From positions 1-64,000 of the forward strand of contig PBWR01000003.1 in NCBI GenBank assembly GCA_002727315.1: a DNA stretch of 64,000 nt. Direction: 5' to 3'. How positions within the stretch are numbered: position 1 is the first letter of the stretch; each line of letters starts with the position of its first letter. Positions 16,694-25,928 of the stretch are shown piece after piece. The notes below the pieces were generated by a model. That model was given only the letters and a program-made list of their open reading frames with translations. It searched no databases and had not been told where the DNA came from. The stretch is from Alphaproteobacteria bacterium (GTDB lineage: Bacteria; Pseudomonadota; Alphaproteobacteria; UBA6615). The translations under genes were made by a program, and so were the position numbers.

Positions 16694-18070
16694 ATGGACC
16701 TGGAATACGGATTGAGGGCTCTAGCGCTGGTTGCGGCACTGGGGCTCGCGTCCCATGGCGTGAACGCAGAGACGTTGCGTGAAGCCTTGGCGCAGACCTA
16801 TGACACCAACCCGGATATCGCGGCCGCTCGTGCCGAACTTCGGGCAACCGACGAATCTGTGCCCCGGGCACTTTCGAACTGGCGCCCCAATGTCGAGGTC
16901 AACGGGTCCTACAGACTTCGCGACCGGAGCCGTGAGTTCTCGACGGGCACGGATATCGACAACACCGATCAGCCGCAGTCCGTGTCACTCAACATCAGCC
17001 AAAACCTGTTTCGCGGTTTTCGGACCATCGCCGAGACCGACCGAGCGCGGAACCTCGTAGCGGCCGACCGGGCGAACCTGATCGACCGGGAGCAGGATGT
17101 TCTGCTCCAGGCCGCGACGGCTTACATGAATGTCGTCCGCGACACCGCAATACTCGAACTACGTGAGAACAACGTTCGGGTGCTCGAACAGCAACGGCAG
17201 GCCACCGGTGATCGCTTCGAGGTCGGTGAGCTGACCCGCACCGACGTCGCCCAGGCCGACAGCCGACTGGCGCAGGCCGTATCGGACAAGACAGTTGCAG
17301 AGGGTAATCTCAATTCGTCGATCGCCGATTATGTCGAGGTGATCGGGACCAGGCCGAACACTCCGCAGCGACCCGGCTTGCCCCAAGGCGTTCCCGGCTC
17401 GGAAGAAGATGCCATCGCGCTGGCGCGGGTCAATAATCCGAACGTGGTCGCGTCCGATTTCACGGAGCGGGCCGCGCGCGAAAATGTGGATCTGATTACC
17501 GGACAGCTGTTGCCGACCCTCACGCTCTACGGTGAACTCGAAGCGAACAAGGACGTTCTCGGTTCCGATACGGAGGCCACGGAAAAATCGATCACGCTCA
17601 ACCTCAACGTGCCCCTCTACCAATCCGGTGAAGTTTATTCCCAGGTGCGCGAGGCCAAGCAGACGGCCAAGCAGCGTTTTCTGGAACTGGCCGAGAAGGA
17701 GCGGGCCGCGCAGGAGTCTGCCCAGAACACCTGGGCAGACCTGGTTTCCACCACGGCCCAGATCACGTCTCTCGAAGCCGAGGTCCGGGCGCAGGAAATT
17801 GCGTTCGAAGGCGTGCGGCAGGAGGCCCAGGTTGGCTCCCGGACCGTGCTCGATGTTCTCGATGCCGAGCAGGAACTCCTCGACGCAAGGGTCGGGCTGG
17901 TGCAGGCGCAGCGCAATCATATCGTTGCAGCCTACGAGTTGCTGGCGGCGGTGGGCCGACTTACGGCTGAAGATTTGGAACTGCAGGTCAACCTATACGA
18001 TCCGACGCAGAACTTCGAAGAGGTCGAAGGCAAGCTGTTCGGAACTGATATCCAGAGCGGAGATAAGTAG
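16694..18070 (+). CDS. tolC: TolC-family outer-membrane channel protein
   Basis: An outer-membrane efflux/type I secretion channel subunit of about 458 residues. The signal peptide ends near GVNA, followed by ETLREALAQTYDTNPDIAAA. Two OEP repeats are visible: the first with SVSLNISQNLFRGFRT and GELTRTDVAQADSRLAQAVS, the second with KSITLNLNVPLYQSGEVYSQ and GSRTVLDVLDAEQELLDARV. The barrel strands and long coiled helices are typical. The ATG at 16694 is preferred; the frame is also open from a TTG at 16676. No pump or adaptor gene is adjacent, so it may serve several systems. Confidence 0.9.
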   Translation: MDLEYGLRALALVAALGLASHGVNAETLREALAQTYDTNPDIAAARAELRATDESVPRALSNWRPNVEVNGSYRLRDRSREFSTGTDIDNTDQPQSVSLNISQNLFRGFRTIAETDRARNLVAADRANLIDREQDVLLQAATAYMNVVRDTAILELRENNVRVLEQQRQATGDRFEVGELTRTDVAQADSRLAQAVSDKTVAEGNLNSSIADYVEVIGTRPNTPQRPGLPQGVPGSEEDAIALARVNNPNVVASDFTERAARENVDLITGQLLPTLTLYGELEANKDVLGSDTEATEKSITLNLNVPLYQSGEVYSQVREAKQTAKQRFLELAEKERAAQESAQNTWADLVSTTAQITSLEAEVRAQEIAFEGVRQEAQVGSRTVLDVLDAEQELLDARVGLVQAQRNHIVAAYELLAAVGRLTAEDLELQVNLYDPTQNFEEVEGKLFGTDIQSGDK

Positions 18071-18096
18071 AAGCGGTTCTAATAATACCGCTTTCC
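18071..18096 (+). terminator. Hairpin after tolC (weak terminator)
   Basis: AAGCGGT and ACCGCTT form a 7-base stem around a 9-base loop immediately after the tolC stop, followed by only one further T and then C residues. Position fits a terminator; the T run is poor. Confidence 0.4.
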
Positions 18097-18191
18097 CGTC
18101 CCGCCGGGAAAACGCTGATGAATCGGAACCGGCCCCATTTTTCAGTTCATGTTCAGTTGTCGTTAACCATTTTGTGCGGTCATAGGCGACC

Positions 18192-18713
18192 ATGAGTGAT
18201 ACACCTGATCAGCAAGAACCGTCGATGGAGGAAATCCTCGCGTCGATCCGCCGGATTATCTCCGAGGATGGCGAAGAGGAGGTTGGTGGCGAGGCTTTGG
18301 AAGCCGACGCCGAGGAGGTCGAGACATTGACAGAGACTGAACCCGAAACCGTGGATGCGGAACCGGTCGCCGAACCGGGAGGGGACCTCGACGAGGATAT
18401 CCTTGAGCTGACCGATGTCATCGATGATGAACCCGAACCTGAACCCGCGCACGAGCCGGTCGCCGAGCTTGACGTCCCCGACGACAAGCTCGTCTCCGAC
18501 GAGGTTGAGGAGGTCAGTGCGGCGTCCATGTCTGGACTGACGGCGGCGCTGGCGGCAACAGCCGCCGTAGGCGACGGCAACAAGACGCTAGAAGAGCTGG
18601 TGAAGGAAGTCCTGCGGCCGATCCTCAAGGAATGGCTCGACGACAACTTGCCGGACGTGGTCGATCGCATCGTTCACGAGGAAGTCGAGCGGATTTCGCA
18701 GCGCGCCAAGTAA
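18192..18713 (+). CDS. popZ: PopZ-family polar organising protein (DUF2497)
   Basis: A 173-residue protein with the two-ended layout of PopZ. The N-terminal helix is EPSMEEILASIRRIISEDGE, the middle of about 90 residues is acidic and rich in Glu, Asp and Pro, and the C-terminal oligomerisation helices are LEELVKEVLRPILKEWLDDN and LPDVVDRIVHEEVERISQ. In Caulobacter, PopZ forms a polymeric matrix at the cell pole that anchors the ParB-bound origin. It lies between tolC and valS, its usual place in many alphaproteobacteria. Confidence 0.9.
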   Translation: MSDTPDQQEPSMEEILASIRRIISEDGEEEVGGEALEADAEEVETLTETEPETVDAEPVAEPGGDLDEDILELTDVIDDEPEPEPAHEPVAELDVPDDKLVSDEVEEVSAASMSGLTAALAATAAVGDGNKTLEELVKEVLRPILKEWLDDNLPDVVDRIVHEEVERISQRAK

Positions 18714-18836
18714 GCCGTTACCGCGGCACCCTGAAAATAGTTATGGTTTGAAGGTCCGTAGGGTCTAGCCGGAGCGCCCGCGCTTCGCTAAACACCTGCG
18801 CGAATTGCCGTTCCGCAACATGCCTTTGGCCGCGTG

Positions 18837-21587
18837 ATGATAACAACCCTGGAAAAGACATACGCGCCCGCCGAGATCGAGACGCGCCTGTACGGTCGCT
18901 GGGAATCTTCCGGCGCGTTCGCGTGCGGGCGGACGGACAACGCCACCTACACGATTGTCATCCCGCCGCCCAACGTCACGGGCAGCCTGCATATGGGCCA
19001 TGCGCTCAACAACACACTGCAGGATCTGCTGGTCCGTTGGCGGCGCATGCAGGGCTACGACACATTGTGGCAGCCCGGCACCGACCATGCAGGCATCGCG
19101 ACACAGATGGTGGTCGAGCGCCAGCTCGCCGAGGGCAATATCCGTCTCGACCGAGGCCGGGCGATCGAGGGTGCTAACGAGAAGCTCATAGGGCGCGAGG
19201 ACTTTCTGGAGAAGGTCTGGGAGTGGAAGGAAGAGTCGGGCGGCACGATCATCAACCAGCTCAAGCGCCTGGGTGCATCGTGCGACTGGTCGCGCGAGCG
19301 TTTCACCATGGACGAGGGGCTGAGCCGCGCGGTCCTCAAGGTTTTCGTGGAGCTGCACAGCCGGGACCTGATCTTCAAGGACAAGCGCCTGGTCAACTGG
19401 GACCCGAAGCTGCACACCGCGATCTCCGACCTGGAGGTCGTCCAGAAGGAAACCGACGGGCATCTCTGGTACTTCAAGTATCCCATCGAGGGTGAGGCCG
19501 GTCGCTTCATCACCGTCGCCACCACCCGGCCCGAGACGATGCTGGGCGATACCGGCGTGGCGGTGCATCCGGACGACGAGCGCTGGACCGACGTCATCGG
19601 CAAGAATGCCATCCTGCCCATTGTCGCCCGCAAACTGCGGATCGTGGCCGATAGCTACGCCGATCCCGATCAGGGCTCCGGTGCGGTCAAGATCACGCCG
19701 GCCCACGACTTCAACGATTTCGAGGTCGGCAAACGTCGCGGCCTGGGCATGATCAACGTGTTCGATGCGTCAGCGGTCGTCGCCATCGACAATGACGAGT
19801 TCCGCACCGACACCGAGAAAAGCGAATGGGGCGATCCCGACGCCGCGATCTCGGCCTATAACGGCCTCGACCGGTTTGCGGCGCGAGAGAAGATCGTCGC
19901 CGAGATGGACGAACGGGGCTTGCTGGCGGAAATCGAGCCGCACCGGCATACGATTCCCTTTGGCGACCGCTCCGAGGTGGTGATCGAGCCCTGGCTGACG
20001 GATCAGTGGTACGTCGATGCCGAGACATTGGCCAAGCCGGCCATCGCGGCGGTGGAGAAGGGCGACACGCGATTCGTACCCGATAACTGGTCGAAAACCT
20101 ATTTCGAGTGGCTGCGCAACATCCAGCCCTGGTGTATCTCGCGCCAGCTCTGGTGGGGACACCAGATTCCGGCCTGGTACGGGCCCGATGAGGAAATCTT
20201 CGTCGCCGAAAGCGAGGCCGAGGCGCAGGCGGCGGCGAAAGCTCACTACGGCAAGGACGTGGAACTGGTTCGCGATCCTGACGTGCTCGACACCTGGTTC
20301 TCTTCGGCCCTGTGGCCGTTCTCAACCCTGGGCTGGCCGGACGAAACACCTGAGGTCGAGCGTTATTACCCGACCAGCGTGCTGGTCACCGGGTTCGACA
20401 TCATCTTCTTCTGGGTCGCCCGAATGATGATGATGGGATTGCACTTCAAGGACGAAGTGCCGTTTACCGATGTCTATATCCATGCCCTGGTCCGCGATGA
20501 GAAGGGCCAGAAGATGTCCAAGTCGAAGGGCAATGTGATGGACCCCCTGGAACTCATCGACGAGTTCGGGGCCGACGCGCTGCGCTTCACCCTGACCGCC
20601 ATGGCGGCCATGGGGCGAGACATCAAGCTGTCGGCTTCGCGCGTCCAGGGTTACCGGAATTTTGCAACCAAGCTTTGGAATGCGGCACGCTTCTGCCAGA
20701 TCAACGAATGCGCGGCACCTTCGGGATTCGCTCCGGCCGGGGTGGAGTTGACGCTGAACAAGTGGATCGTGGGCGGCGTCGCCGCGACCGCCGCGACCGT
20801 CAACCAGGCGCTGGAAGAGTACAAGTTCGACCAGGCCGCGGGCGGGATCTACCAGTTTACCTGGCACACCTTCTGCGACTGGTATGTGGAGTTCGCCAAA
20901 CCGGTGCTGCAGGGCGACGACGAGGCCGCCAAGGCAGAGACCCGCGCCGTCGCGGGATGGTCGCTGCAGCAGATCTTGAAGATCCTGCATCCCTTCATGC
21001 CGTTCATCACCGAGGAGCTCTGGGCTTCGTTCGGCGACGGGGCCGAAAACGGCGAAGGGATGCTGATCCACGCATCATGGCCGTCCGACGATGTCGCACC
21101 GATCGATGCTGCCGCGAAGACGGAACTCGATTGGGTGGTGCGCTTGATCTCGGAAGTGCGCGCTGTGCGCAACGAAGTGAACGTGCCCGGTGGTGCGAAG
21201 ATTCCCGCGATCCTGCGCGACGCCAACGATGATACGGTCGCGCGGCTTGCGACCCATCGAGACCAGATCCTGCAGCTTGCCCGTCTCGAAGACATCGCGG
21301 TCGACACCGAGGTGCCGGCCGGCGCGGTTGAACTGGTGCTGGACGAGGCGATGCTCGCCCTGCCGCTGGCCGACGTGGTCGATCTTGAGGCCGAGCAGGC
21401 ACGCCTGGTCAAGGAAATCGCCAAGCTGGACAAGGACATTGCTGGCATCGACAAGAAACTCGCCAACAAGGGTTTCCTGTCCAAGGCACCGGAAGAGATC
21501 GTCGCCGAACAGCATGAGAGGCGCGCCGATGCCGCCGATGCGAAGACGAAGCTCGAGGCCGCGTTGAAACGCCTGAAGGCGGCCTGA
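18837..21587 (+). CDS. valS: Valyl-tRNA synthetase
   Basis: Charges tRNA-Val. The 916-residue protein has the class I HIGH motif as HMGH (about residues 52-55, in PPNVTGSLHMGHALN), KMSKS near residue 559 (GQKMSKSKGNVMDP), and an editing domain between them (TTRPETMLGDTGVAVHP, GTDHAG further forward). The C-terminal coiled-coil arm of ValS runs from EAEQARLVKEIAKLDKDIAG to LEAALKRLKAA. A GTG precedes the ATG directly; either may serve. No strong ribosome site is visible. Confidence 0.97.
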   Translation: MITTLEKTYAPAEIETRLYGRWESSGAFACGRTDNATYTIVIPPPNVTGSLHMGHALNNTLQDLLVRWRRMQGYDTLWQPGTDHAGIATQMVVERQLAEGNIRLDRGRAIEGANEKLIGREDFLEKVWEWKEESGGTIINQLKRLGASCDWSRERFTMDEGLSRAVLKVFVELHSRDLIFKDKRLVNWDPKLHTAISDLEVVQKETDGHLWYFKYPIEGEAGRFITVATTRPETMLGDTGVAVHPDDERWTDVIGKNAILPIVARKLRIVADSYADPDQGSGAVKITPAHDFNDFEVGKRRGLGMINVFDASAVVAIDNDEFRTDTEKSEWGDPDAAISAYNGLDRFAAREKIVAEMDERGLLAEIEPHRHTIPFGDRSEVVIEPWLTDQWYVDAETLAKPAIAAVEKGDTRFVPDNWSKTYFEWLRNIQPWCISRQLWWGHQIPAWYGPDEEIFVAESEAEAQAAAKAHYGKDVELVRDPDVLDTWFSSALWPFSTLGWPDETPEVERYYPTSVLVTGFDIIFFWVARMMMMGLHFKDEVPFTDVYIHALVRDEKGQKMSKSKGNVMDPLELIDEFGADALRFTLTAMAAMGRDIKLSASRVQGYRNFATKLWNAARFCQINECAAPSGFAPAGVELTLNKWIVGGVAATAATVNQALEEYKFDQAAGGIYQFTWHTFCDWYVEFAKPVLQGDDEAAKAETRAVAGWSLQQILKILHPFMPFITEELWASFGDGAENGEGMLIHASWPSDDVAPIDAAAKTELDWVVRLISEVRAVRNEVNVPGGAKIPAILRDANDDTVARLATHRDQILQLARLEDIAVDTEVPAGAVELVLDEAMLALPLADVVDLEAEQARLVKEIAKLDKDIAGIDKKLANKGFLSKAPEEIVAEQHERRADAADAKTKLEAALKRLKAA

Positions 21588-21623
21588 TAGACTCAGGCCC
21601 GGTGTCGAACCGGAGTCCGAGAT

Positions 21624-21854
21624 ATGACCCACATCCCCCAACTGAAACGCGAAGACCTGCCGGAACTCGAACCCTATTACTAGCGCTCGGACGACCGCAT
21701 GGGGTTCGTCACGAACGCCCAACTCACGATGGCTTACCGGCCGCCGATATTTAAGGCATTCGTCGAAATGGCAGCCGCGGTGTTTCAGGAATACGTGAGT
21801 GTGACGCCGGGCCTGAAGGCGCTGGTGGGCAACATCGCCAGCAAGACGGCCGGG
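21624..21854 (+). pseudogene. Carboxymuconolactone-decarboxylase-like gene, nonsense-mutated and truncated
   Basis: From the ATG at 21624 the frame reads THIPQLKREDLPELEPYY, then an in-frame TAG (codon 20), then RSDDRMGFVTNAQLTMAYRP and [20 protein letters not shown]. This is the start of CMD/AhpD-like proteins of the type in which RMGFVPN and ASxxAGCxYC are typical. The frame continues after ASKTAG, but the expected CxYC active-site block and everything beyond are absent. Both the nonsense codon and the lost catalytic cysteines argue against function. Confidence 0.7.
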
Positions 21855-21967
21855 AAACAAGCCGCCGTGTCAGCGTCACACGAAATCTGGTCACCCGGTA
21901 TCGCCGCCGCTATGCTCCGCGGCGAACAAAGAACCACGCGTTAACCCCAATGGGGAAGGAAAAGGTC

Positions 21968-23704
21968 ATGAACGGGAACACACCTGGCGGCGGATGGGAC
22001 AAGTCGAAACTGCCCAGCCGCCACGTCTCGGTCGGCAACACCAGCGCACCGCATCGCGCGTTCTACTATGCGATGGGCATGACGGAGGAGGAGATCAAGC
22101 AACCCTTCGTCGGCGTTGTCACCACCTGGAACGAGGCCGCGCCGTGCAACATCGCCCTGTCGCGCCAGGCCCAGGCGGCCAAGGCGGGCGTGCGTGAGGC
22201 CGGCGGCACACCGCGCGAGTTCACCACCATCACCGTGACCGACGGCATCGCCATGGGCCATGACGGCATGCGCTCTTCGCTGGTGAGCCGCGAAGTCATC
22301 GCGGATTCGACCGAACTGACCGTACGCGGCCATTCCTATGACGGACTGGTCGGCCTGGCGGGCTGCGACAAATCCCTTCCGGGGCTGATGATGGCCATGC
22401 TGCGCCTGAACATCCCCTCGGTGTTCATGTATGGCGGCTCGATCCTGCCGGGCTCTTTCAAGGGCAAGGACGTCACCATCATCGACGTGTTCGAGGGGGT
22501 CGGCGCCAATGCCGCCGGCACCATGTCCGACGAAGACCTGAAGACCCTGGAATGCGCAGCTTGCCCGTCAGCGGGTGCGTGCGGCGGCCAGTTCACGGCC
22601 AACACCATGGCCTGCGTTTCGGAAGCCATCGGCCTGGCGCTGCCCCATTCCGCGGGCGCTCCGGCGGTTTATGAGACCCGCGACGACTATGCGGTGGCGA
22701 GCGGCCAGGCGGTGATGGAGTTGGTCAAGAACCAGCTGCGCCCCCGCGACATCGCGACCCGCAAGGCTTTCGAGAACGCCGCCGCCATCGTGGCGGCCAC
22801 CGGCGGTTCTACCAATGCCGGCCTGCATCTGCCGGCCATGGCCGCAGAAGCGGGGATCGAGTTCGACCTGATGGATGTCTGCGAAATCTTCCGCAAGACA
22901 CCGTATATTGCGGACCTCAAGCCGGGCGGGAAGTACGTCGCCAAGGACCTGTACGACTCCGGCGGCGTGGGCATCGTCATCAAGGAACTGCTCGACGGCG
23001 GACACATGCACGAGAACTGCATGACCGTGACCGGCAAGACCATCGGTGAGAATTATGGCTCCGTGGACTTCCCGACAGGGCAGGACGTGGTGCGTAAGAT
23101 CGACAACCCGCTGTCCGAGACCGGCGGCGTGGTTGGTCTGATGGGCAATCTGGCGCCCCAGGGTGCGATCGTGAAGATCGCTGGGCTCGCCAACCTCGTG
23201 TTCACCGGGCCTGCACGGGTCTTCGATCGGGAAGAGGACTGCCTGCAGGCCGTCCTCGACCGCAAGTACGAGGAGGGAGACGTGCTGGTGATTCGCAACG
23301 AAGGGCCGAAGGGCGGCCCGGGCATGCGCGAGATGCTTTCGACAACGGGTGCGCTCTACGGCCAGGGCATGGGTGACAAGGTGGCCCTGATCACCGACGG
23401 GCGCTTCTCCGGCGGCACGCGAGGCTTCTGCATCGGCCATGTTGGGCCGGAAGCGGCGGTCGGCGGGCCCATCGGCCTGCTGCGCGACGGCGACATGATC
23501 ACCATCGACGCCGAGGCGGGCACCTTGAGCGTAGATCTGTCCGACGACGAGTTGGATGCACGCCGCAAGGACTGGACACCCCAGGATACGAACTATCAGG
23601 CCGGGACGTTGTGGAAATACGCCCAGACGGTTGGTGATGCGCGTTATGGCGCGATCACACATCCGGGAGCGAAGGCAGAAACCCATGTTTATGCCGACCT
23701 GTAG
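21968..23704 (+). CDS. ilvD: Dihydroxy-acid dehydratase
   Basis: Dehydrates 2,3-dihydroxy-3-methylbutanoate and -pentanoate in valine and isoleucine synthesis. The protein of about 578 residues carries the iron-sulfur cysteines and signatures of IlvD: the N-terminal [50 protein letters not shown], the lysine-containing [12 protein letters not shown], and the C-terminal [21 protein letters not shown] chose the ATG at 21968 because AAGGAAAAGG stands just before it; the frame is open from an ATG 18 bases earlier that holds that site. Confidence 0.97.
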   Translation: MNGNTPGGGWDKSKLPSRHVSVGNTSAPHRAFYYAMGMTEEEIKQPFVGVVTTWNEAAPCNIALSRQAQAAKAGVREAGGTPREFTTITVTDGIAMGHDGMRSSLVSREVIADSTELTVRGHSYDGLVGLAGCDKSLPGLMMAMLRLNIPSVFMYGGSILPGSFKGKDVTIIDVFEGVGANAAGTMSDEDLKTLECAACPSAGACGGQFTANTMACVSEAIGLALPHSAGAPAVYETRDDYAVASGQAVMELVKNQLRPRDIATRKAFENAAAIVAATGGSTNAGLHLPAMAAEAGIEFDLMDVCEIFRKTPYIADLKPGGKYVAKDLYDSGGVGIVIKELLDGGHMHENCMTVTGKTIGENYGSVDFPTGQDVVRKIDNPLSETGGVVGLMGNLAPQGAIVKIAGLANLVFTGPARVFDREEDCLQAVLDRKYEEGDVLVIRNEGPKGGPGMREMLSTTGALYGQGMGDKVALITDGRFSGGTRGFCIGHVGPEAAVGGPIGLLRDGDMITIDAEAGTLSVDLSDDELDARRKDWTPQDTNYQAGTLWKYAQTVGDARYGAITHPGAKAETHVYADL

Positions 23705-23741
23705 GTGCTAAGCGCGGGGCGCTAACAACAGGACGATCGAC

Positions 23742-23868
23742 GTGCGTTCCAGCCAGGTCGCGCAGCGGGTCATCCTGCCTGCGTTCCGGGCCGGTCAGTT
23801 CGATATCGGCCTGGAGCCCGGGCTAAACGAGTTGTTTCTGATGCTGAAAGAGGGTGTCGAACCGGCCA
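23742..23868 (+). pseudogene. Possible fragment of a TPM-domain (YgcG-like) protein
   Basis: The stretch reads RSSQVAQRVILPAFRAGQFD and GLEPGLNELFLMLKEG, resembling the C-terminal end of TPM domains (ILP-x-F-R-x-G pattern). After it the frame becomes unlike protein, while another frame from about 23870 gives a short hydrophobic piece (LPAGALALVIVLCGLG). There is no N-terminal TPM domain, signal peptide or credible start. I regard it as a remnant, with low certainty. Confidence 0.3.
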
Positions 23869-24000
23869 ATGACGGACGCGCGCCACCTGTCGGAACTGCT
23901 GATCGACAAGCGCGTGCTGCTGCCGGCCGGCGCGCTGGCACTTGTGATCGTCTTGTGCGGGCTTGGTCGCAAACCGTGCCGTCGACTGCGCGAGCCCTAA

Positions 24001-24028
24001 GAAAAACCCCGCCGGATAAGGCGGGGTT
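24001..24028 (-). terminator. Rho-independent terminator after the NIPSNAP gene
   Basis: Read leftward, AACCCCGCC and GGCGGGGTT form a 9-base stem with a 6-base loop, followed by TTTTTC. It lies 8 bases after the stop of the NIPSNAP gene and ends the leftward xthA-to-NIPSNAP direction. Confidence 0.85.
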
Positions 24029-24035
24029 GCTCGAG

Positions 24036-24359
24036 CTACTGTACGCTCGATTTCTTGTTTGCCACGATCCGTTGCACCTGGATCTTGTCCCGGAAGATCA
24101 GCTTGCCGACGCGCGGGGCGATGTCGTTCTGCCAGTGCGGGTCTTCATACACGGCCTTGTAGATGCGCTTGCTCTCCGCTTCGGAATTGAACCGGCGGAT
24201 CCAGACGAAGACGGAATCGTCGGTCTCGCCATGCCATGAACCGCAGATCACCATGCCTTTGGAAATCTGGAACGGGACGATCTCCTCGTTAAAGATTTTC
24301 AGCCAGTCTTTCATCTTGTTGCGGCGGATCTCGTATTGCCGGAGTTCGAAAAACGCCAT
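24036..24359 (-). CDS. NIPSNAP-family protein
   Basis: A 107-residue ferredoxin-like (dimeric alpha+beta barrel) protein with the NIPSNAP pattern: FELRQYEIRRNKMKDWLKIF at the N-terminus, SWHGETDDSVFVWIRRF in the middle and RIYKAVYEDPHW after it. The family has no agreed function. It is the last gene of the leftward group of oxygenases, 32 bases after the first of them. Confidence 0.88.
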   Translation of the reverse strand: MAFFELRQYEIRRNKMKDWLKIFNEEIVPFQISKGMVICGSWHGETDDSVFVWIRRFNSEAESKRIYKAVYEDPHWQNDIAPRVGKLIFRDKIQVQRIVANKKSSVQ

Positions 24360-24391
24360 CTGGGTACTCTCCCTGTGTTTGTCTAGTCGTC

Positions 24392-25444
24392 CTAGACCGA
24401 TGCTTCATTGTTGCCGTCGGCCTTGACCTTGCCGTAGTGCGTGAAGGTGTTGGTCATATACCAGTTGAAGAAATCCCAATAGGTCTGGGTCGGATATTTC
24501 GGCGGATTGTCCCGCCCGGTGCAGGTCGGCAGGCATTCCCCGACGGTGGCGAAATCCGGGTTGACGAAACAGGCCAGCGAATAGCGGTCCGTACCGGTCT
24601 GAGGCACGACCCGGTGGGGCGTGGCGCGGAACCGCTCGTTGCTCCAGCGTTCAAGAAATTGGCCCATATTCACGATCAAGGAACCATCGGGCAGTTCCGG
24701 CCAGAACCAGTTGCCGTCCGTTTCGAGCACCTGCAAGCCCTCGATATCGGCCGGCGGCAGAAATGTCATGAAGCCCGAATCCGTGTGGGCCGCCAGGCCC
24801 ATATCACCTTCATCGAGCACGGGCACCGGCGGGTATTTCGCCATACGGAAGTAGGTATAGGCGGGATCGAACTTGTCGTCGAAATAATGGGCCTCGAGCC
24901 CCAGCGCCAGGGCCCAGACCGGCAGCAGGGATTTCCCTAGCGCCGTGATTGTGGCCATGTACTCCTCGGCGGTGGCCCGGAAACCGGGAAGGACGTCTTC
25001 GGGCAGCCAGGGCATAGGGCCGTAGAATTGCTTGCCCGCGATCACGTTGGCGTCGTCTTCGGGATAGTCGGAGGCAACGACCAGGCACTCGACCGTGTCG
25101 AACTTCTTGCTGTCGTGAAACTTGGAGTGGGTGGTCACGCCGTAACGCGCCGGGATGAAACCTTTCTGGTCCCGGGTCACGGCGATCGACATCTTCGTTT
25201 CCAGGGGCAGATCGTGGAACCGTTTGGAGGCTTCCGTCATGCCACGGGTGAGGTCGGAAGACACGCCATGGTTGACGATGCAAGCGAATCCGATCGTCTC
25301 CCAAACCGTGCGCCACTCTCGAGAAAGGTCAGTGATCGCTTCCGGGTCGCCCGTCAGCGCCGGGGCGATATCCAGCACGGGAAGAGGTTTGCGCGGGATA
25401 TCGCGCAATTCCTTGGCGTACCGGGTTTGTCCGTCGGCGGTCAT
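24392..25444 (-). CDS. Isopenicillin-N-synthase-family Fe(II) oxygenase, copy A
   Basis: A 350-residue non-haem iron dioxygenase of the plant-type 2-oxoglutarate/IPNS family. The N-terminal DIOX_N part has LPVLDIAPALTG, GFACIVNHGV and FHDLPLETKMSIAV. The catalytic jelly roll has the iron ligands in GLAAHTDSGFMTFL (H-x-D) and FRATPHRVV (distal His). RYSLACFVNP supplies the Arg-x-Ser that binds the acid cosubstrate. Substrate unknown. A close paralogue (25929-26993) lies upstream in the same direction, separated by a membrane-protein gene. Confidence 0.9.
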   Translation of the reverse strand: MTADGQTRYAKELRDIPRKPLPVLDIAPALTGDPEAITDLSREWRTVWETIGFACIVNHGVSSDLTRGMTEASKRFHDLPLETKMSIAVTRDQKGFIPARYGVTTHSKFHDSKKFDTVECLVVASDYPEDDANVIAGKQFYGPMPWLPEDVLPGFRATAEEYMATITALGKSLLPVWALALGLEAHYFDDKFDPAYTYFRMAKYPPVPVLDEGDMGLAAHTDSGFMTFLPPADIEGLQVLETDGNWFWPELPDGSLIVNMGQFLERWSNERFRATPHRVVPQTGTDRYSLACFVNPDFATVGECLPTCTGRDNPPKYPTQTYWDFFNWYMTNTFTHYGKVKADGNNEASV

Positions 25445-25520
25445 CGGGAACCTTTGTCTTGTCGACCGGACTATAGGCTGAATGTCGCGGCTTCAACACC
25501 GGGGCGGGAATTCGGCACTA

Positions 25521-25910
25521 TTAATTGATGCCGAGAAGGACGGGGCCAGCGAAGGACCTGATGAAGGTCGACACCAGCAGCATCAGATAGATCGGCGCCA
25601 GTGCCGCGACCACTGTCGGCTCGAGGATGCGCCGGAATTGGCTCTTGGGCCGGGTCGTGTCGGTGTTCTGGAACGCGCAATAGATAACCGGATAGGTCAT
25701 CAGCACCAGGATGATCAGGCCGAAATTGATCAAGAATCCGCGCATAGCCAGGATGAGGATCGATTGCGTATCCCGGGTCGTCAGCATCAACATGATGCCA
25801 ATGGCGAAGATCCAGAACCCGACACCGTAGGTGATCAACGACACGCGGTACCCGCGCCGTCCCAGATACAGATCGAGTATGAACCGGAGAAAATTGTTGG
25901 AGGGGTTCAT
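25521..25910 (-). CDS. Small membrane protein of unknown function
   Basis: A 129-residue protein with about three hydrophobic spans: residues about 24-43 (TYGVGFWIFAIGIMLML), 50-78 (ILILAMRGFLINFGLIILVL onward) and 93-115 (VVAALAPIYLMLLVSTF). The N-terminus is MNPSNNFLRFILDLYLGRRG. I do not recognise the family. It lies 18 bases after oxygenase copy B and 76 bases before copy A, all leftward, so the three are probably co-transcribed. Confidence 0.7.
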   Translation of the reverse strand: MNPSNNFLRFILDLYLGRRGYRVSLITYGVGFWIFAIGIMLMLTTRDTQSILILAMRGFLINFGLIILVLMTYPVIYCAFQNTDTTRPKSQFRRILEPTVVAALAPIYLMLLVSTFIRSFAGPVLLGIN

Positions 25911-25928
25911 CGCTCTCGGATTGCGGGC

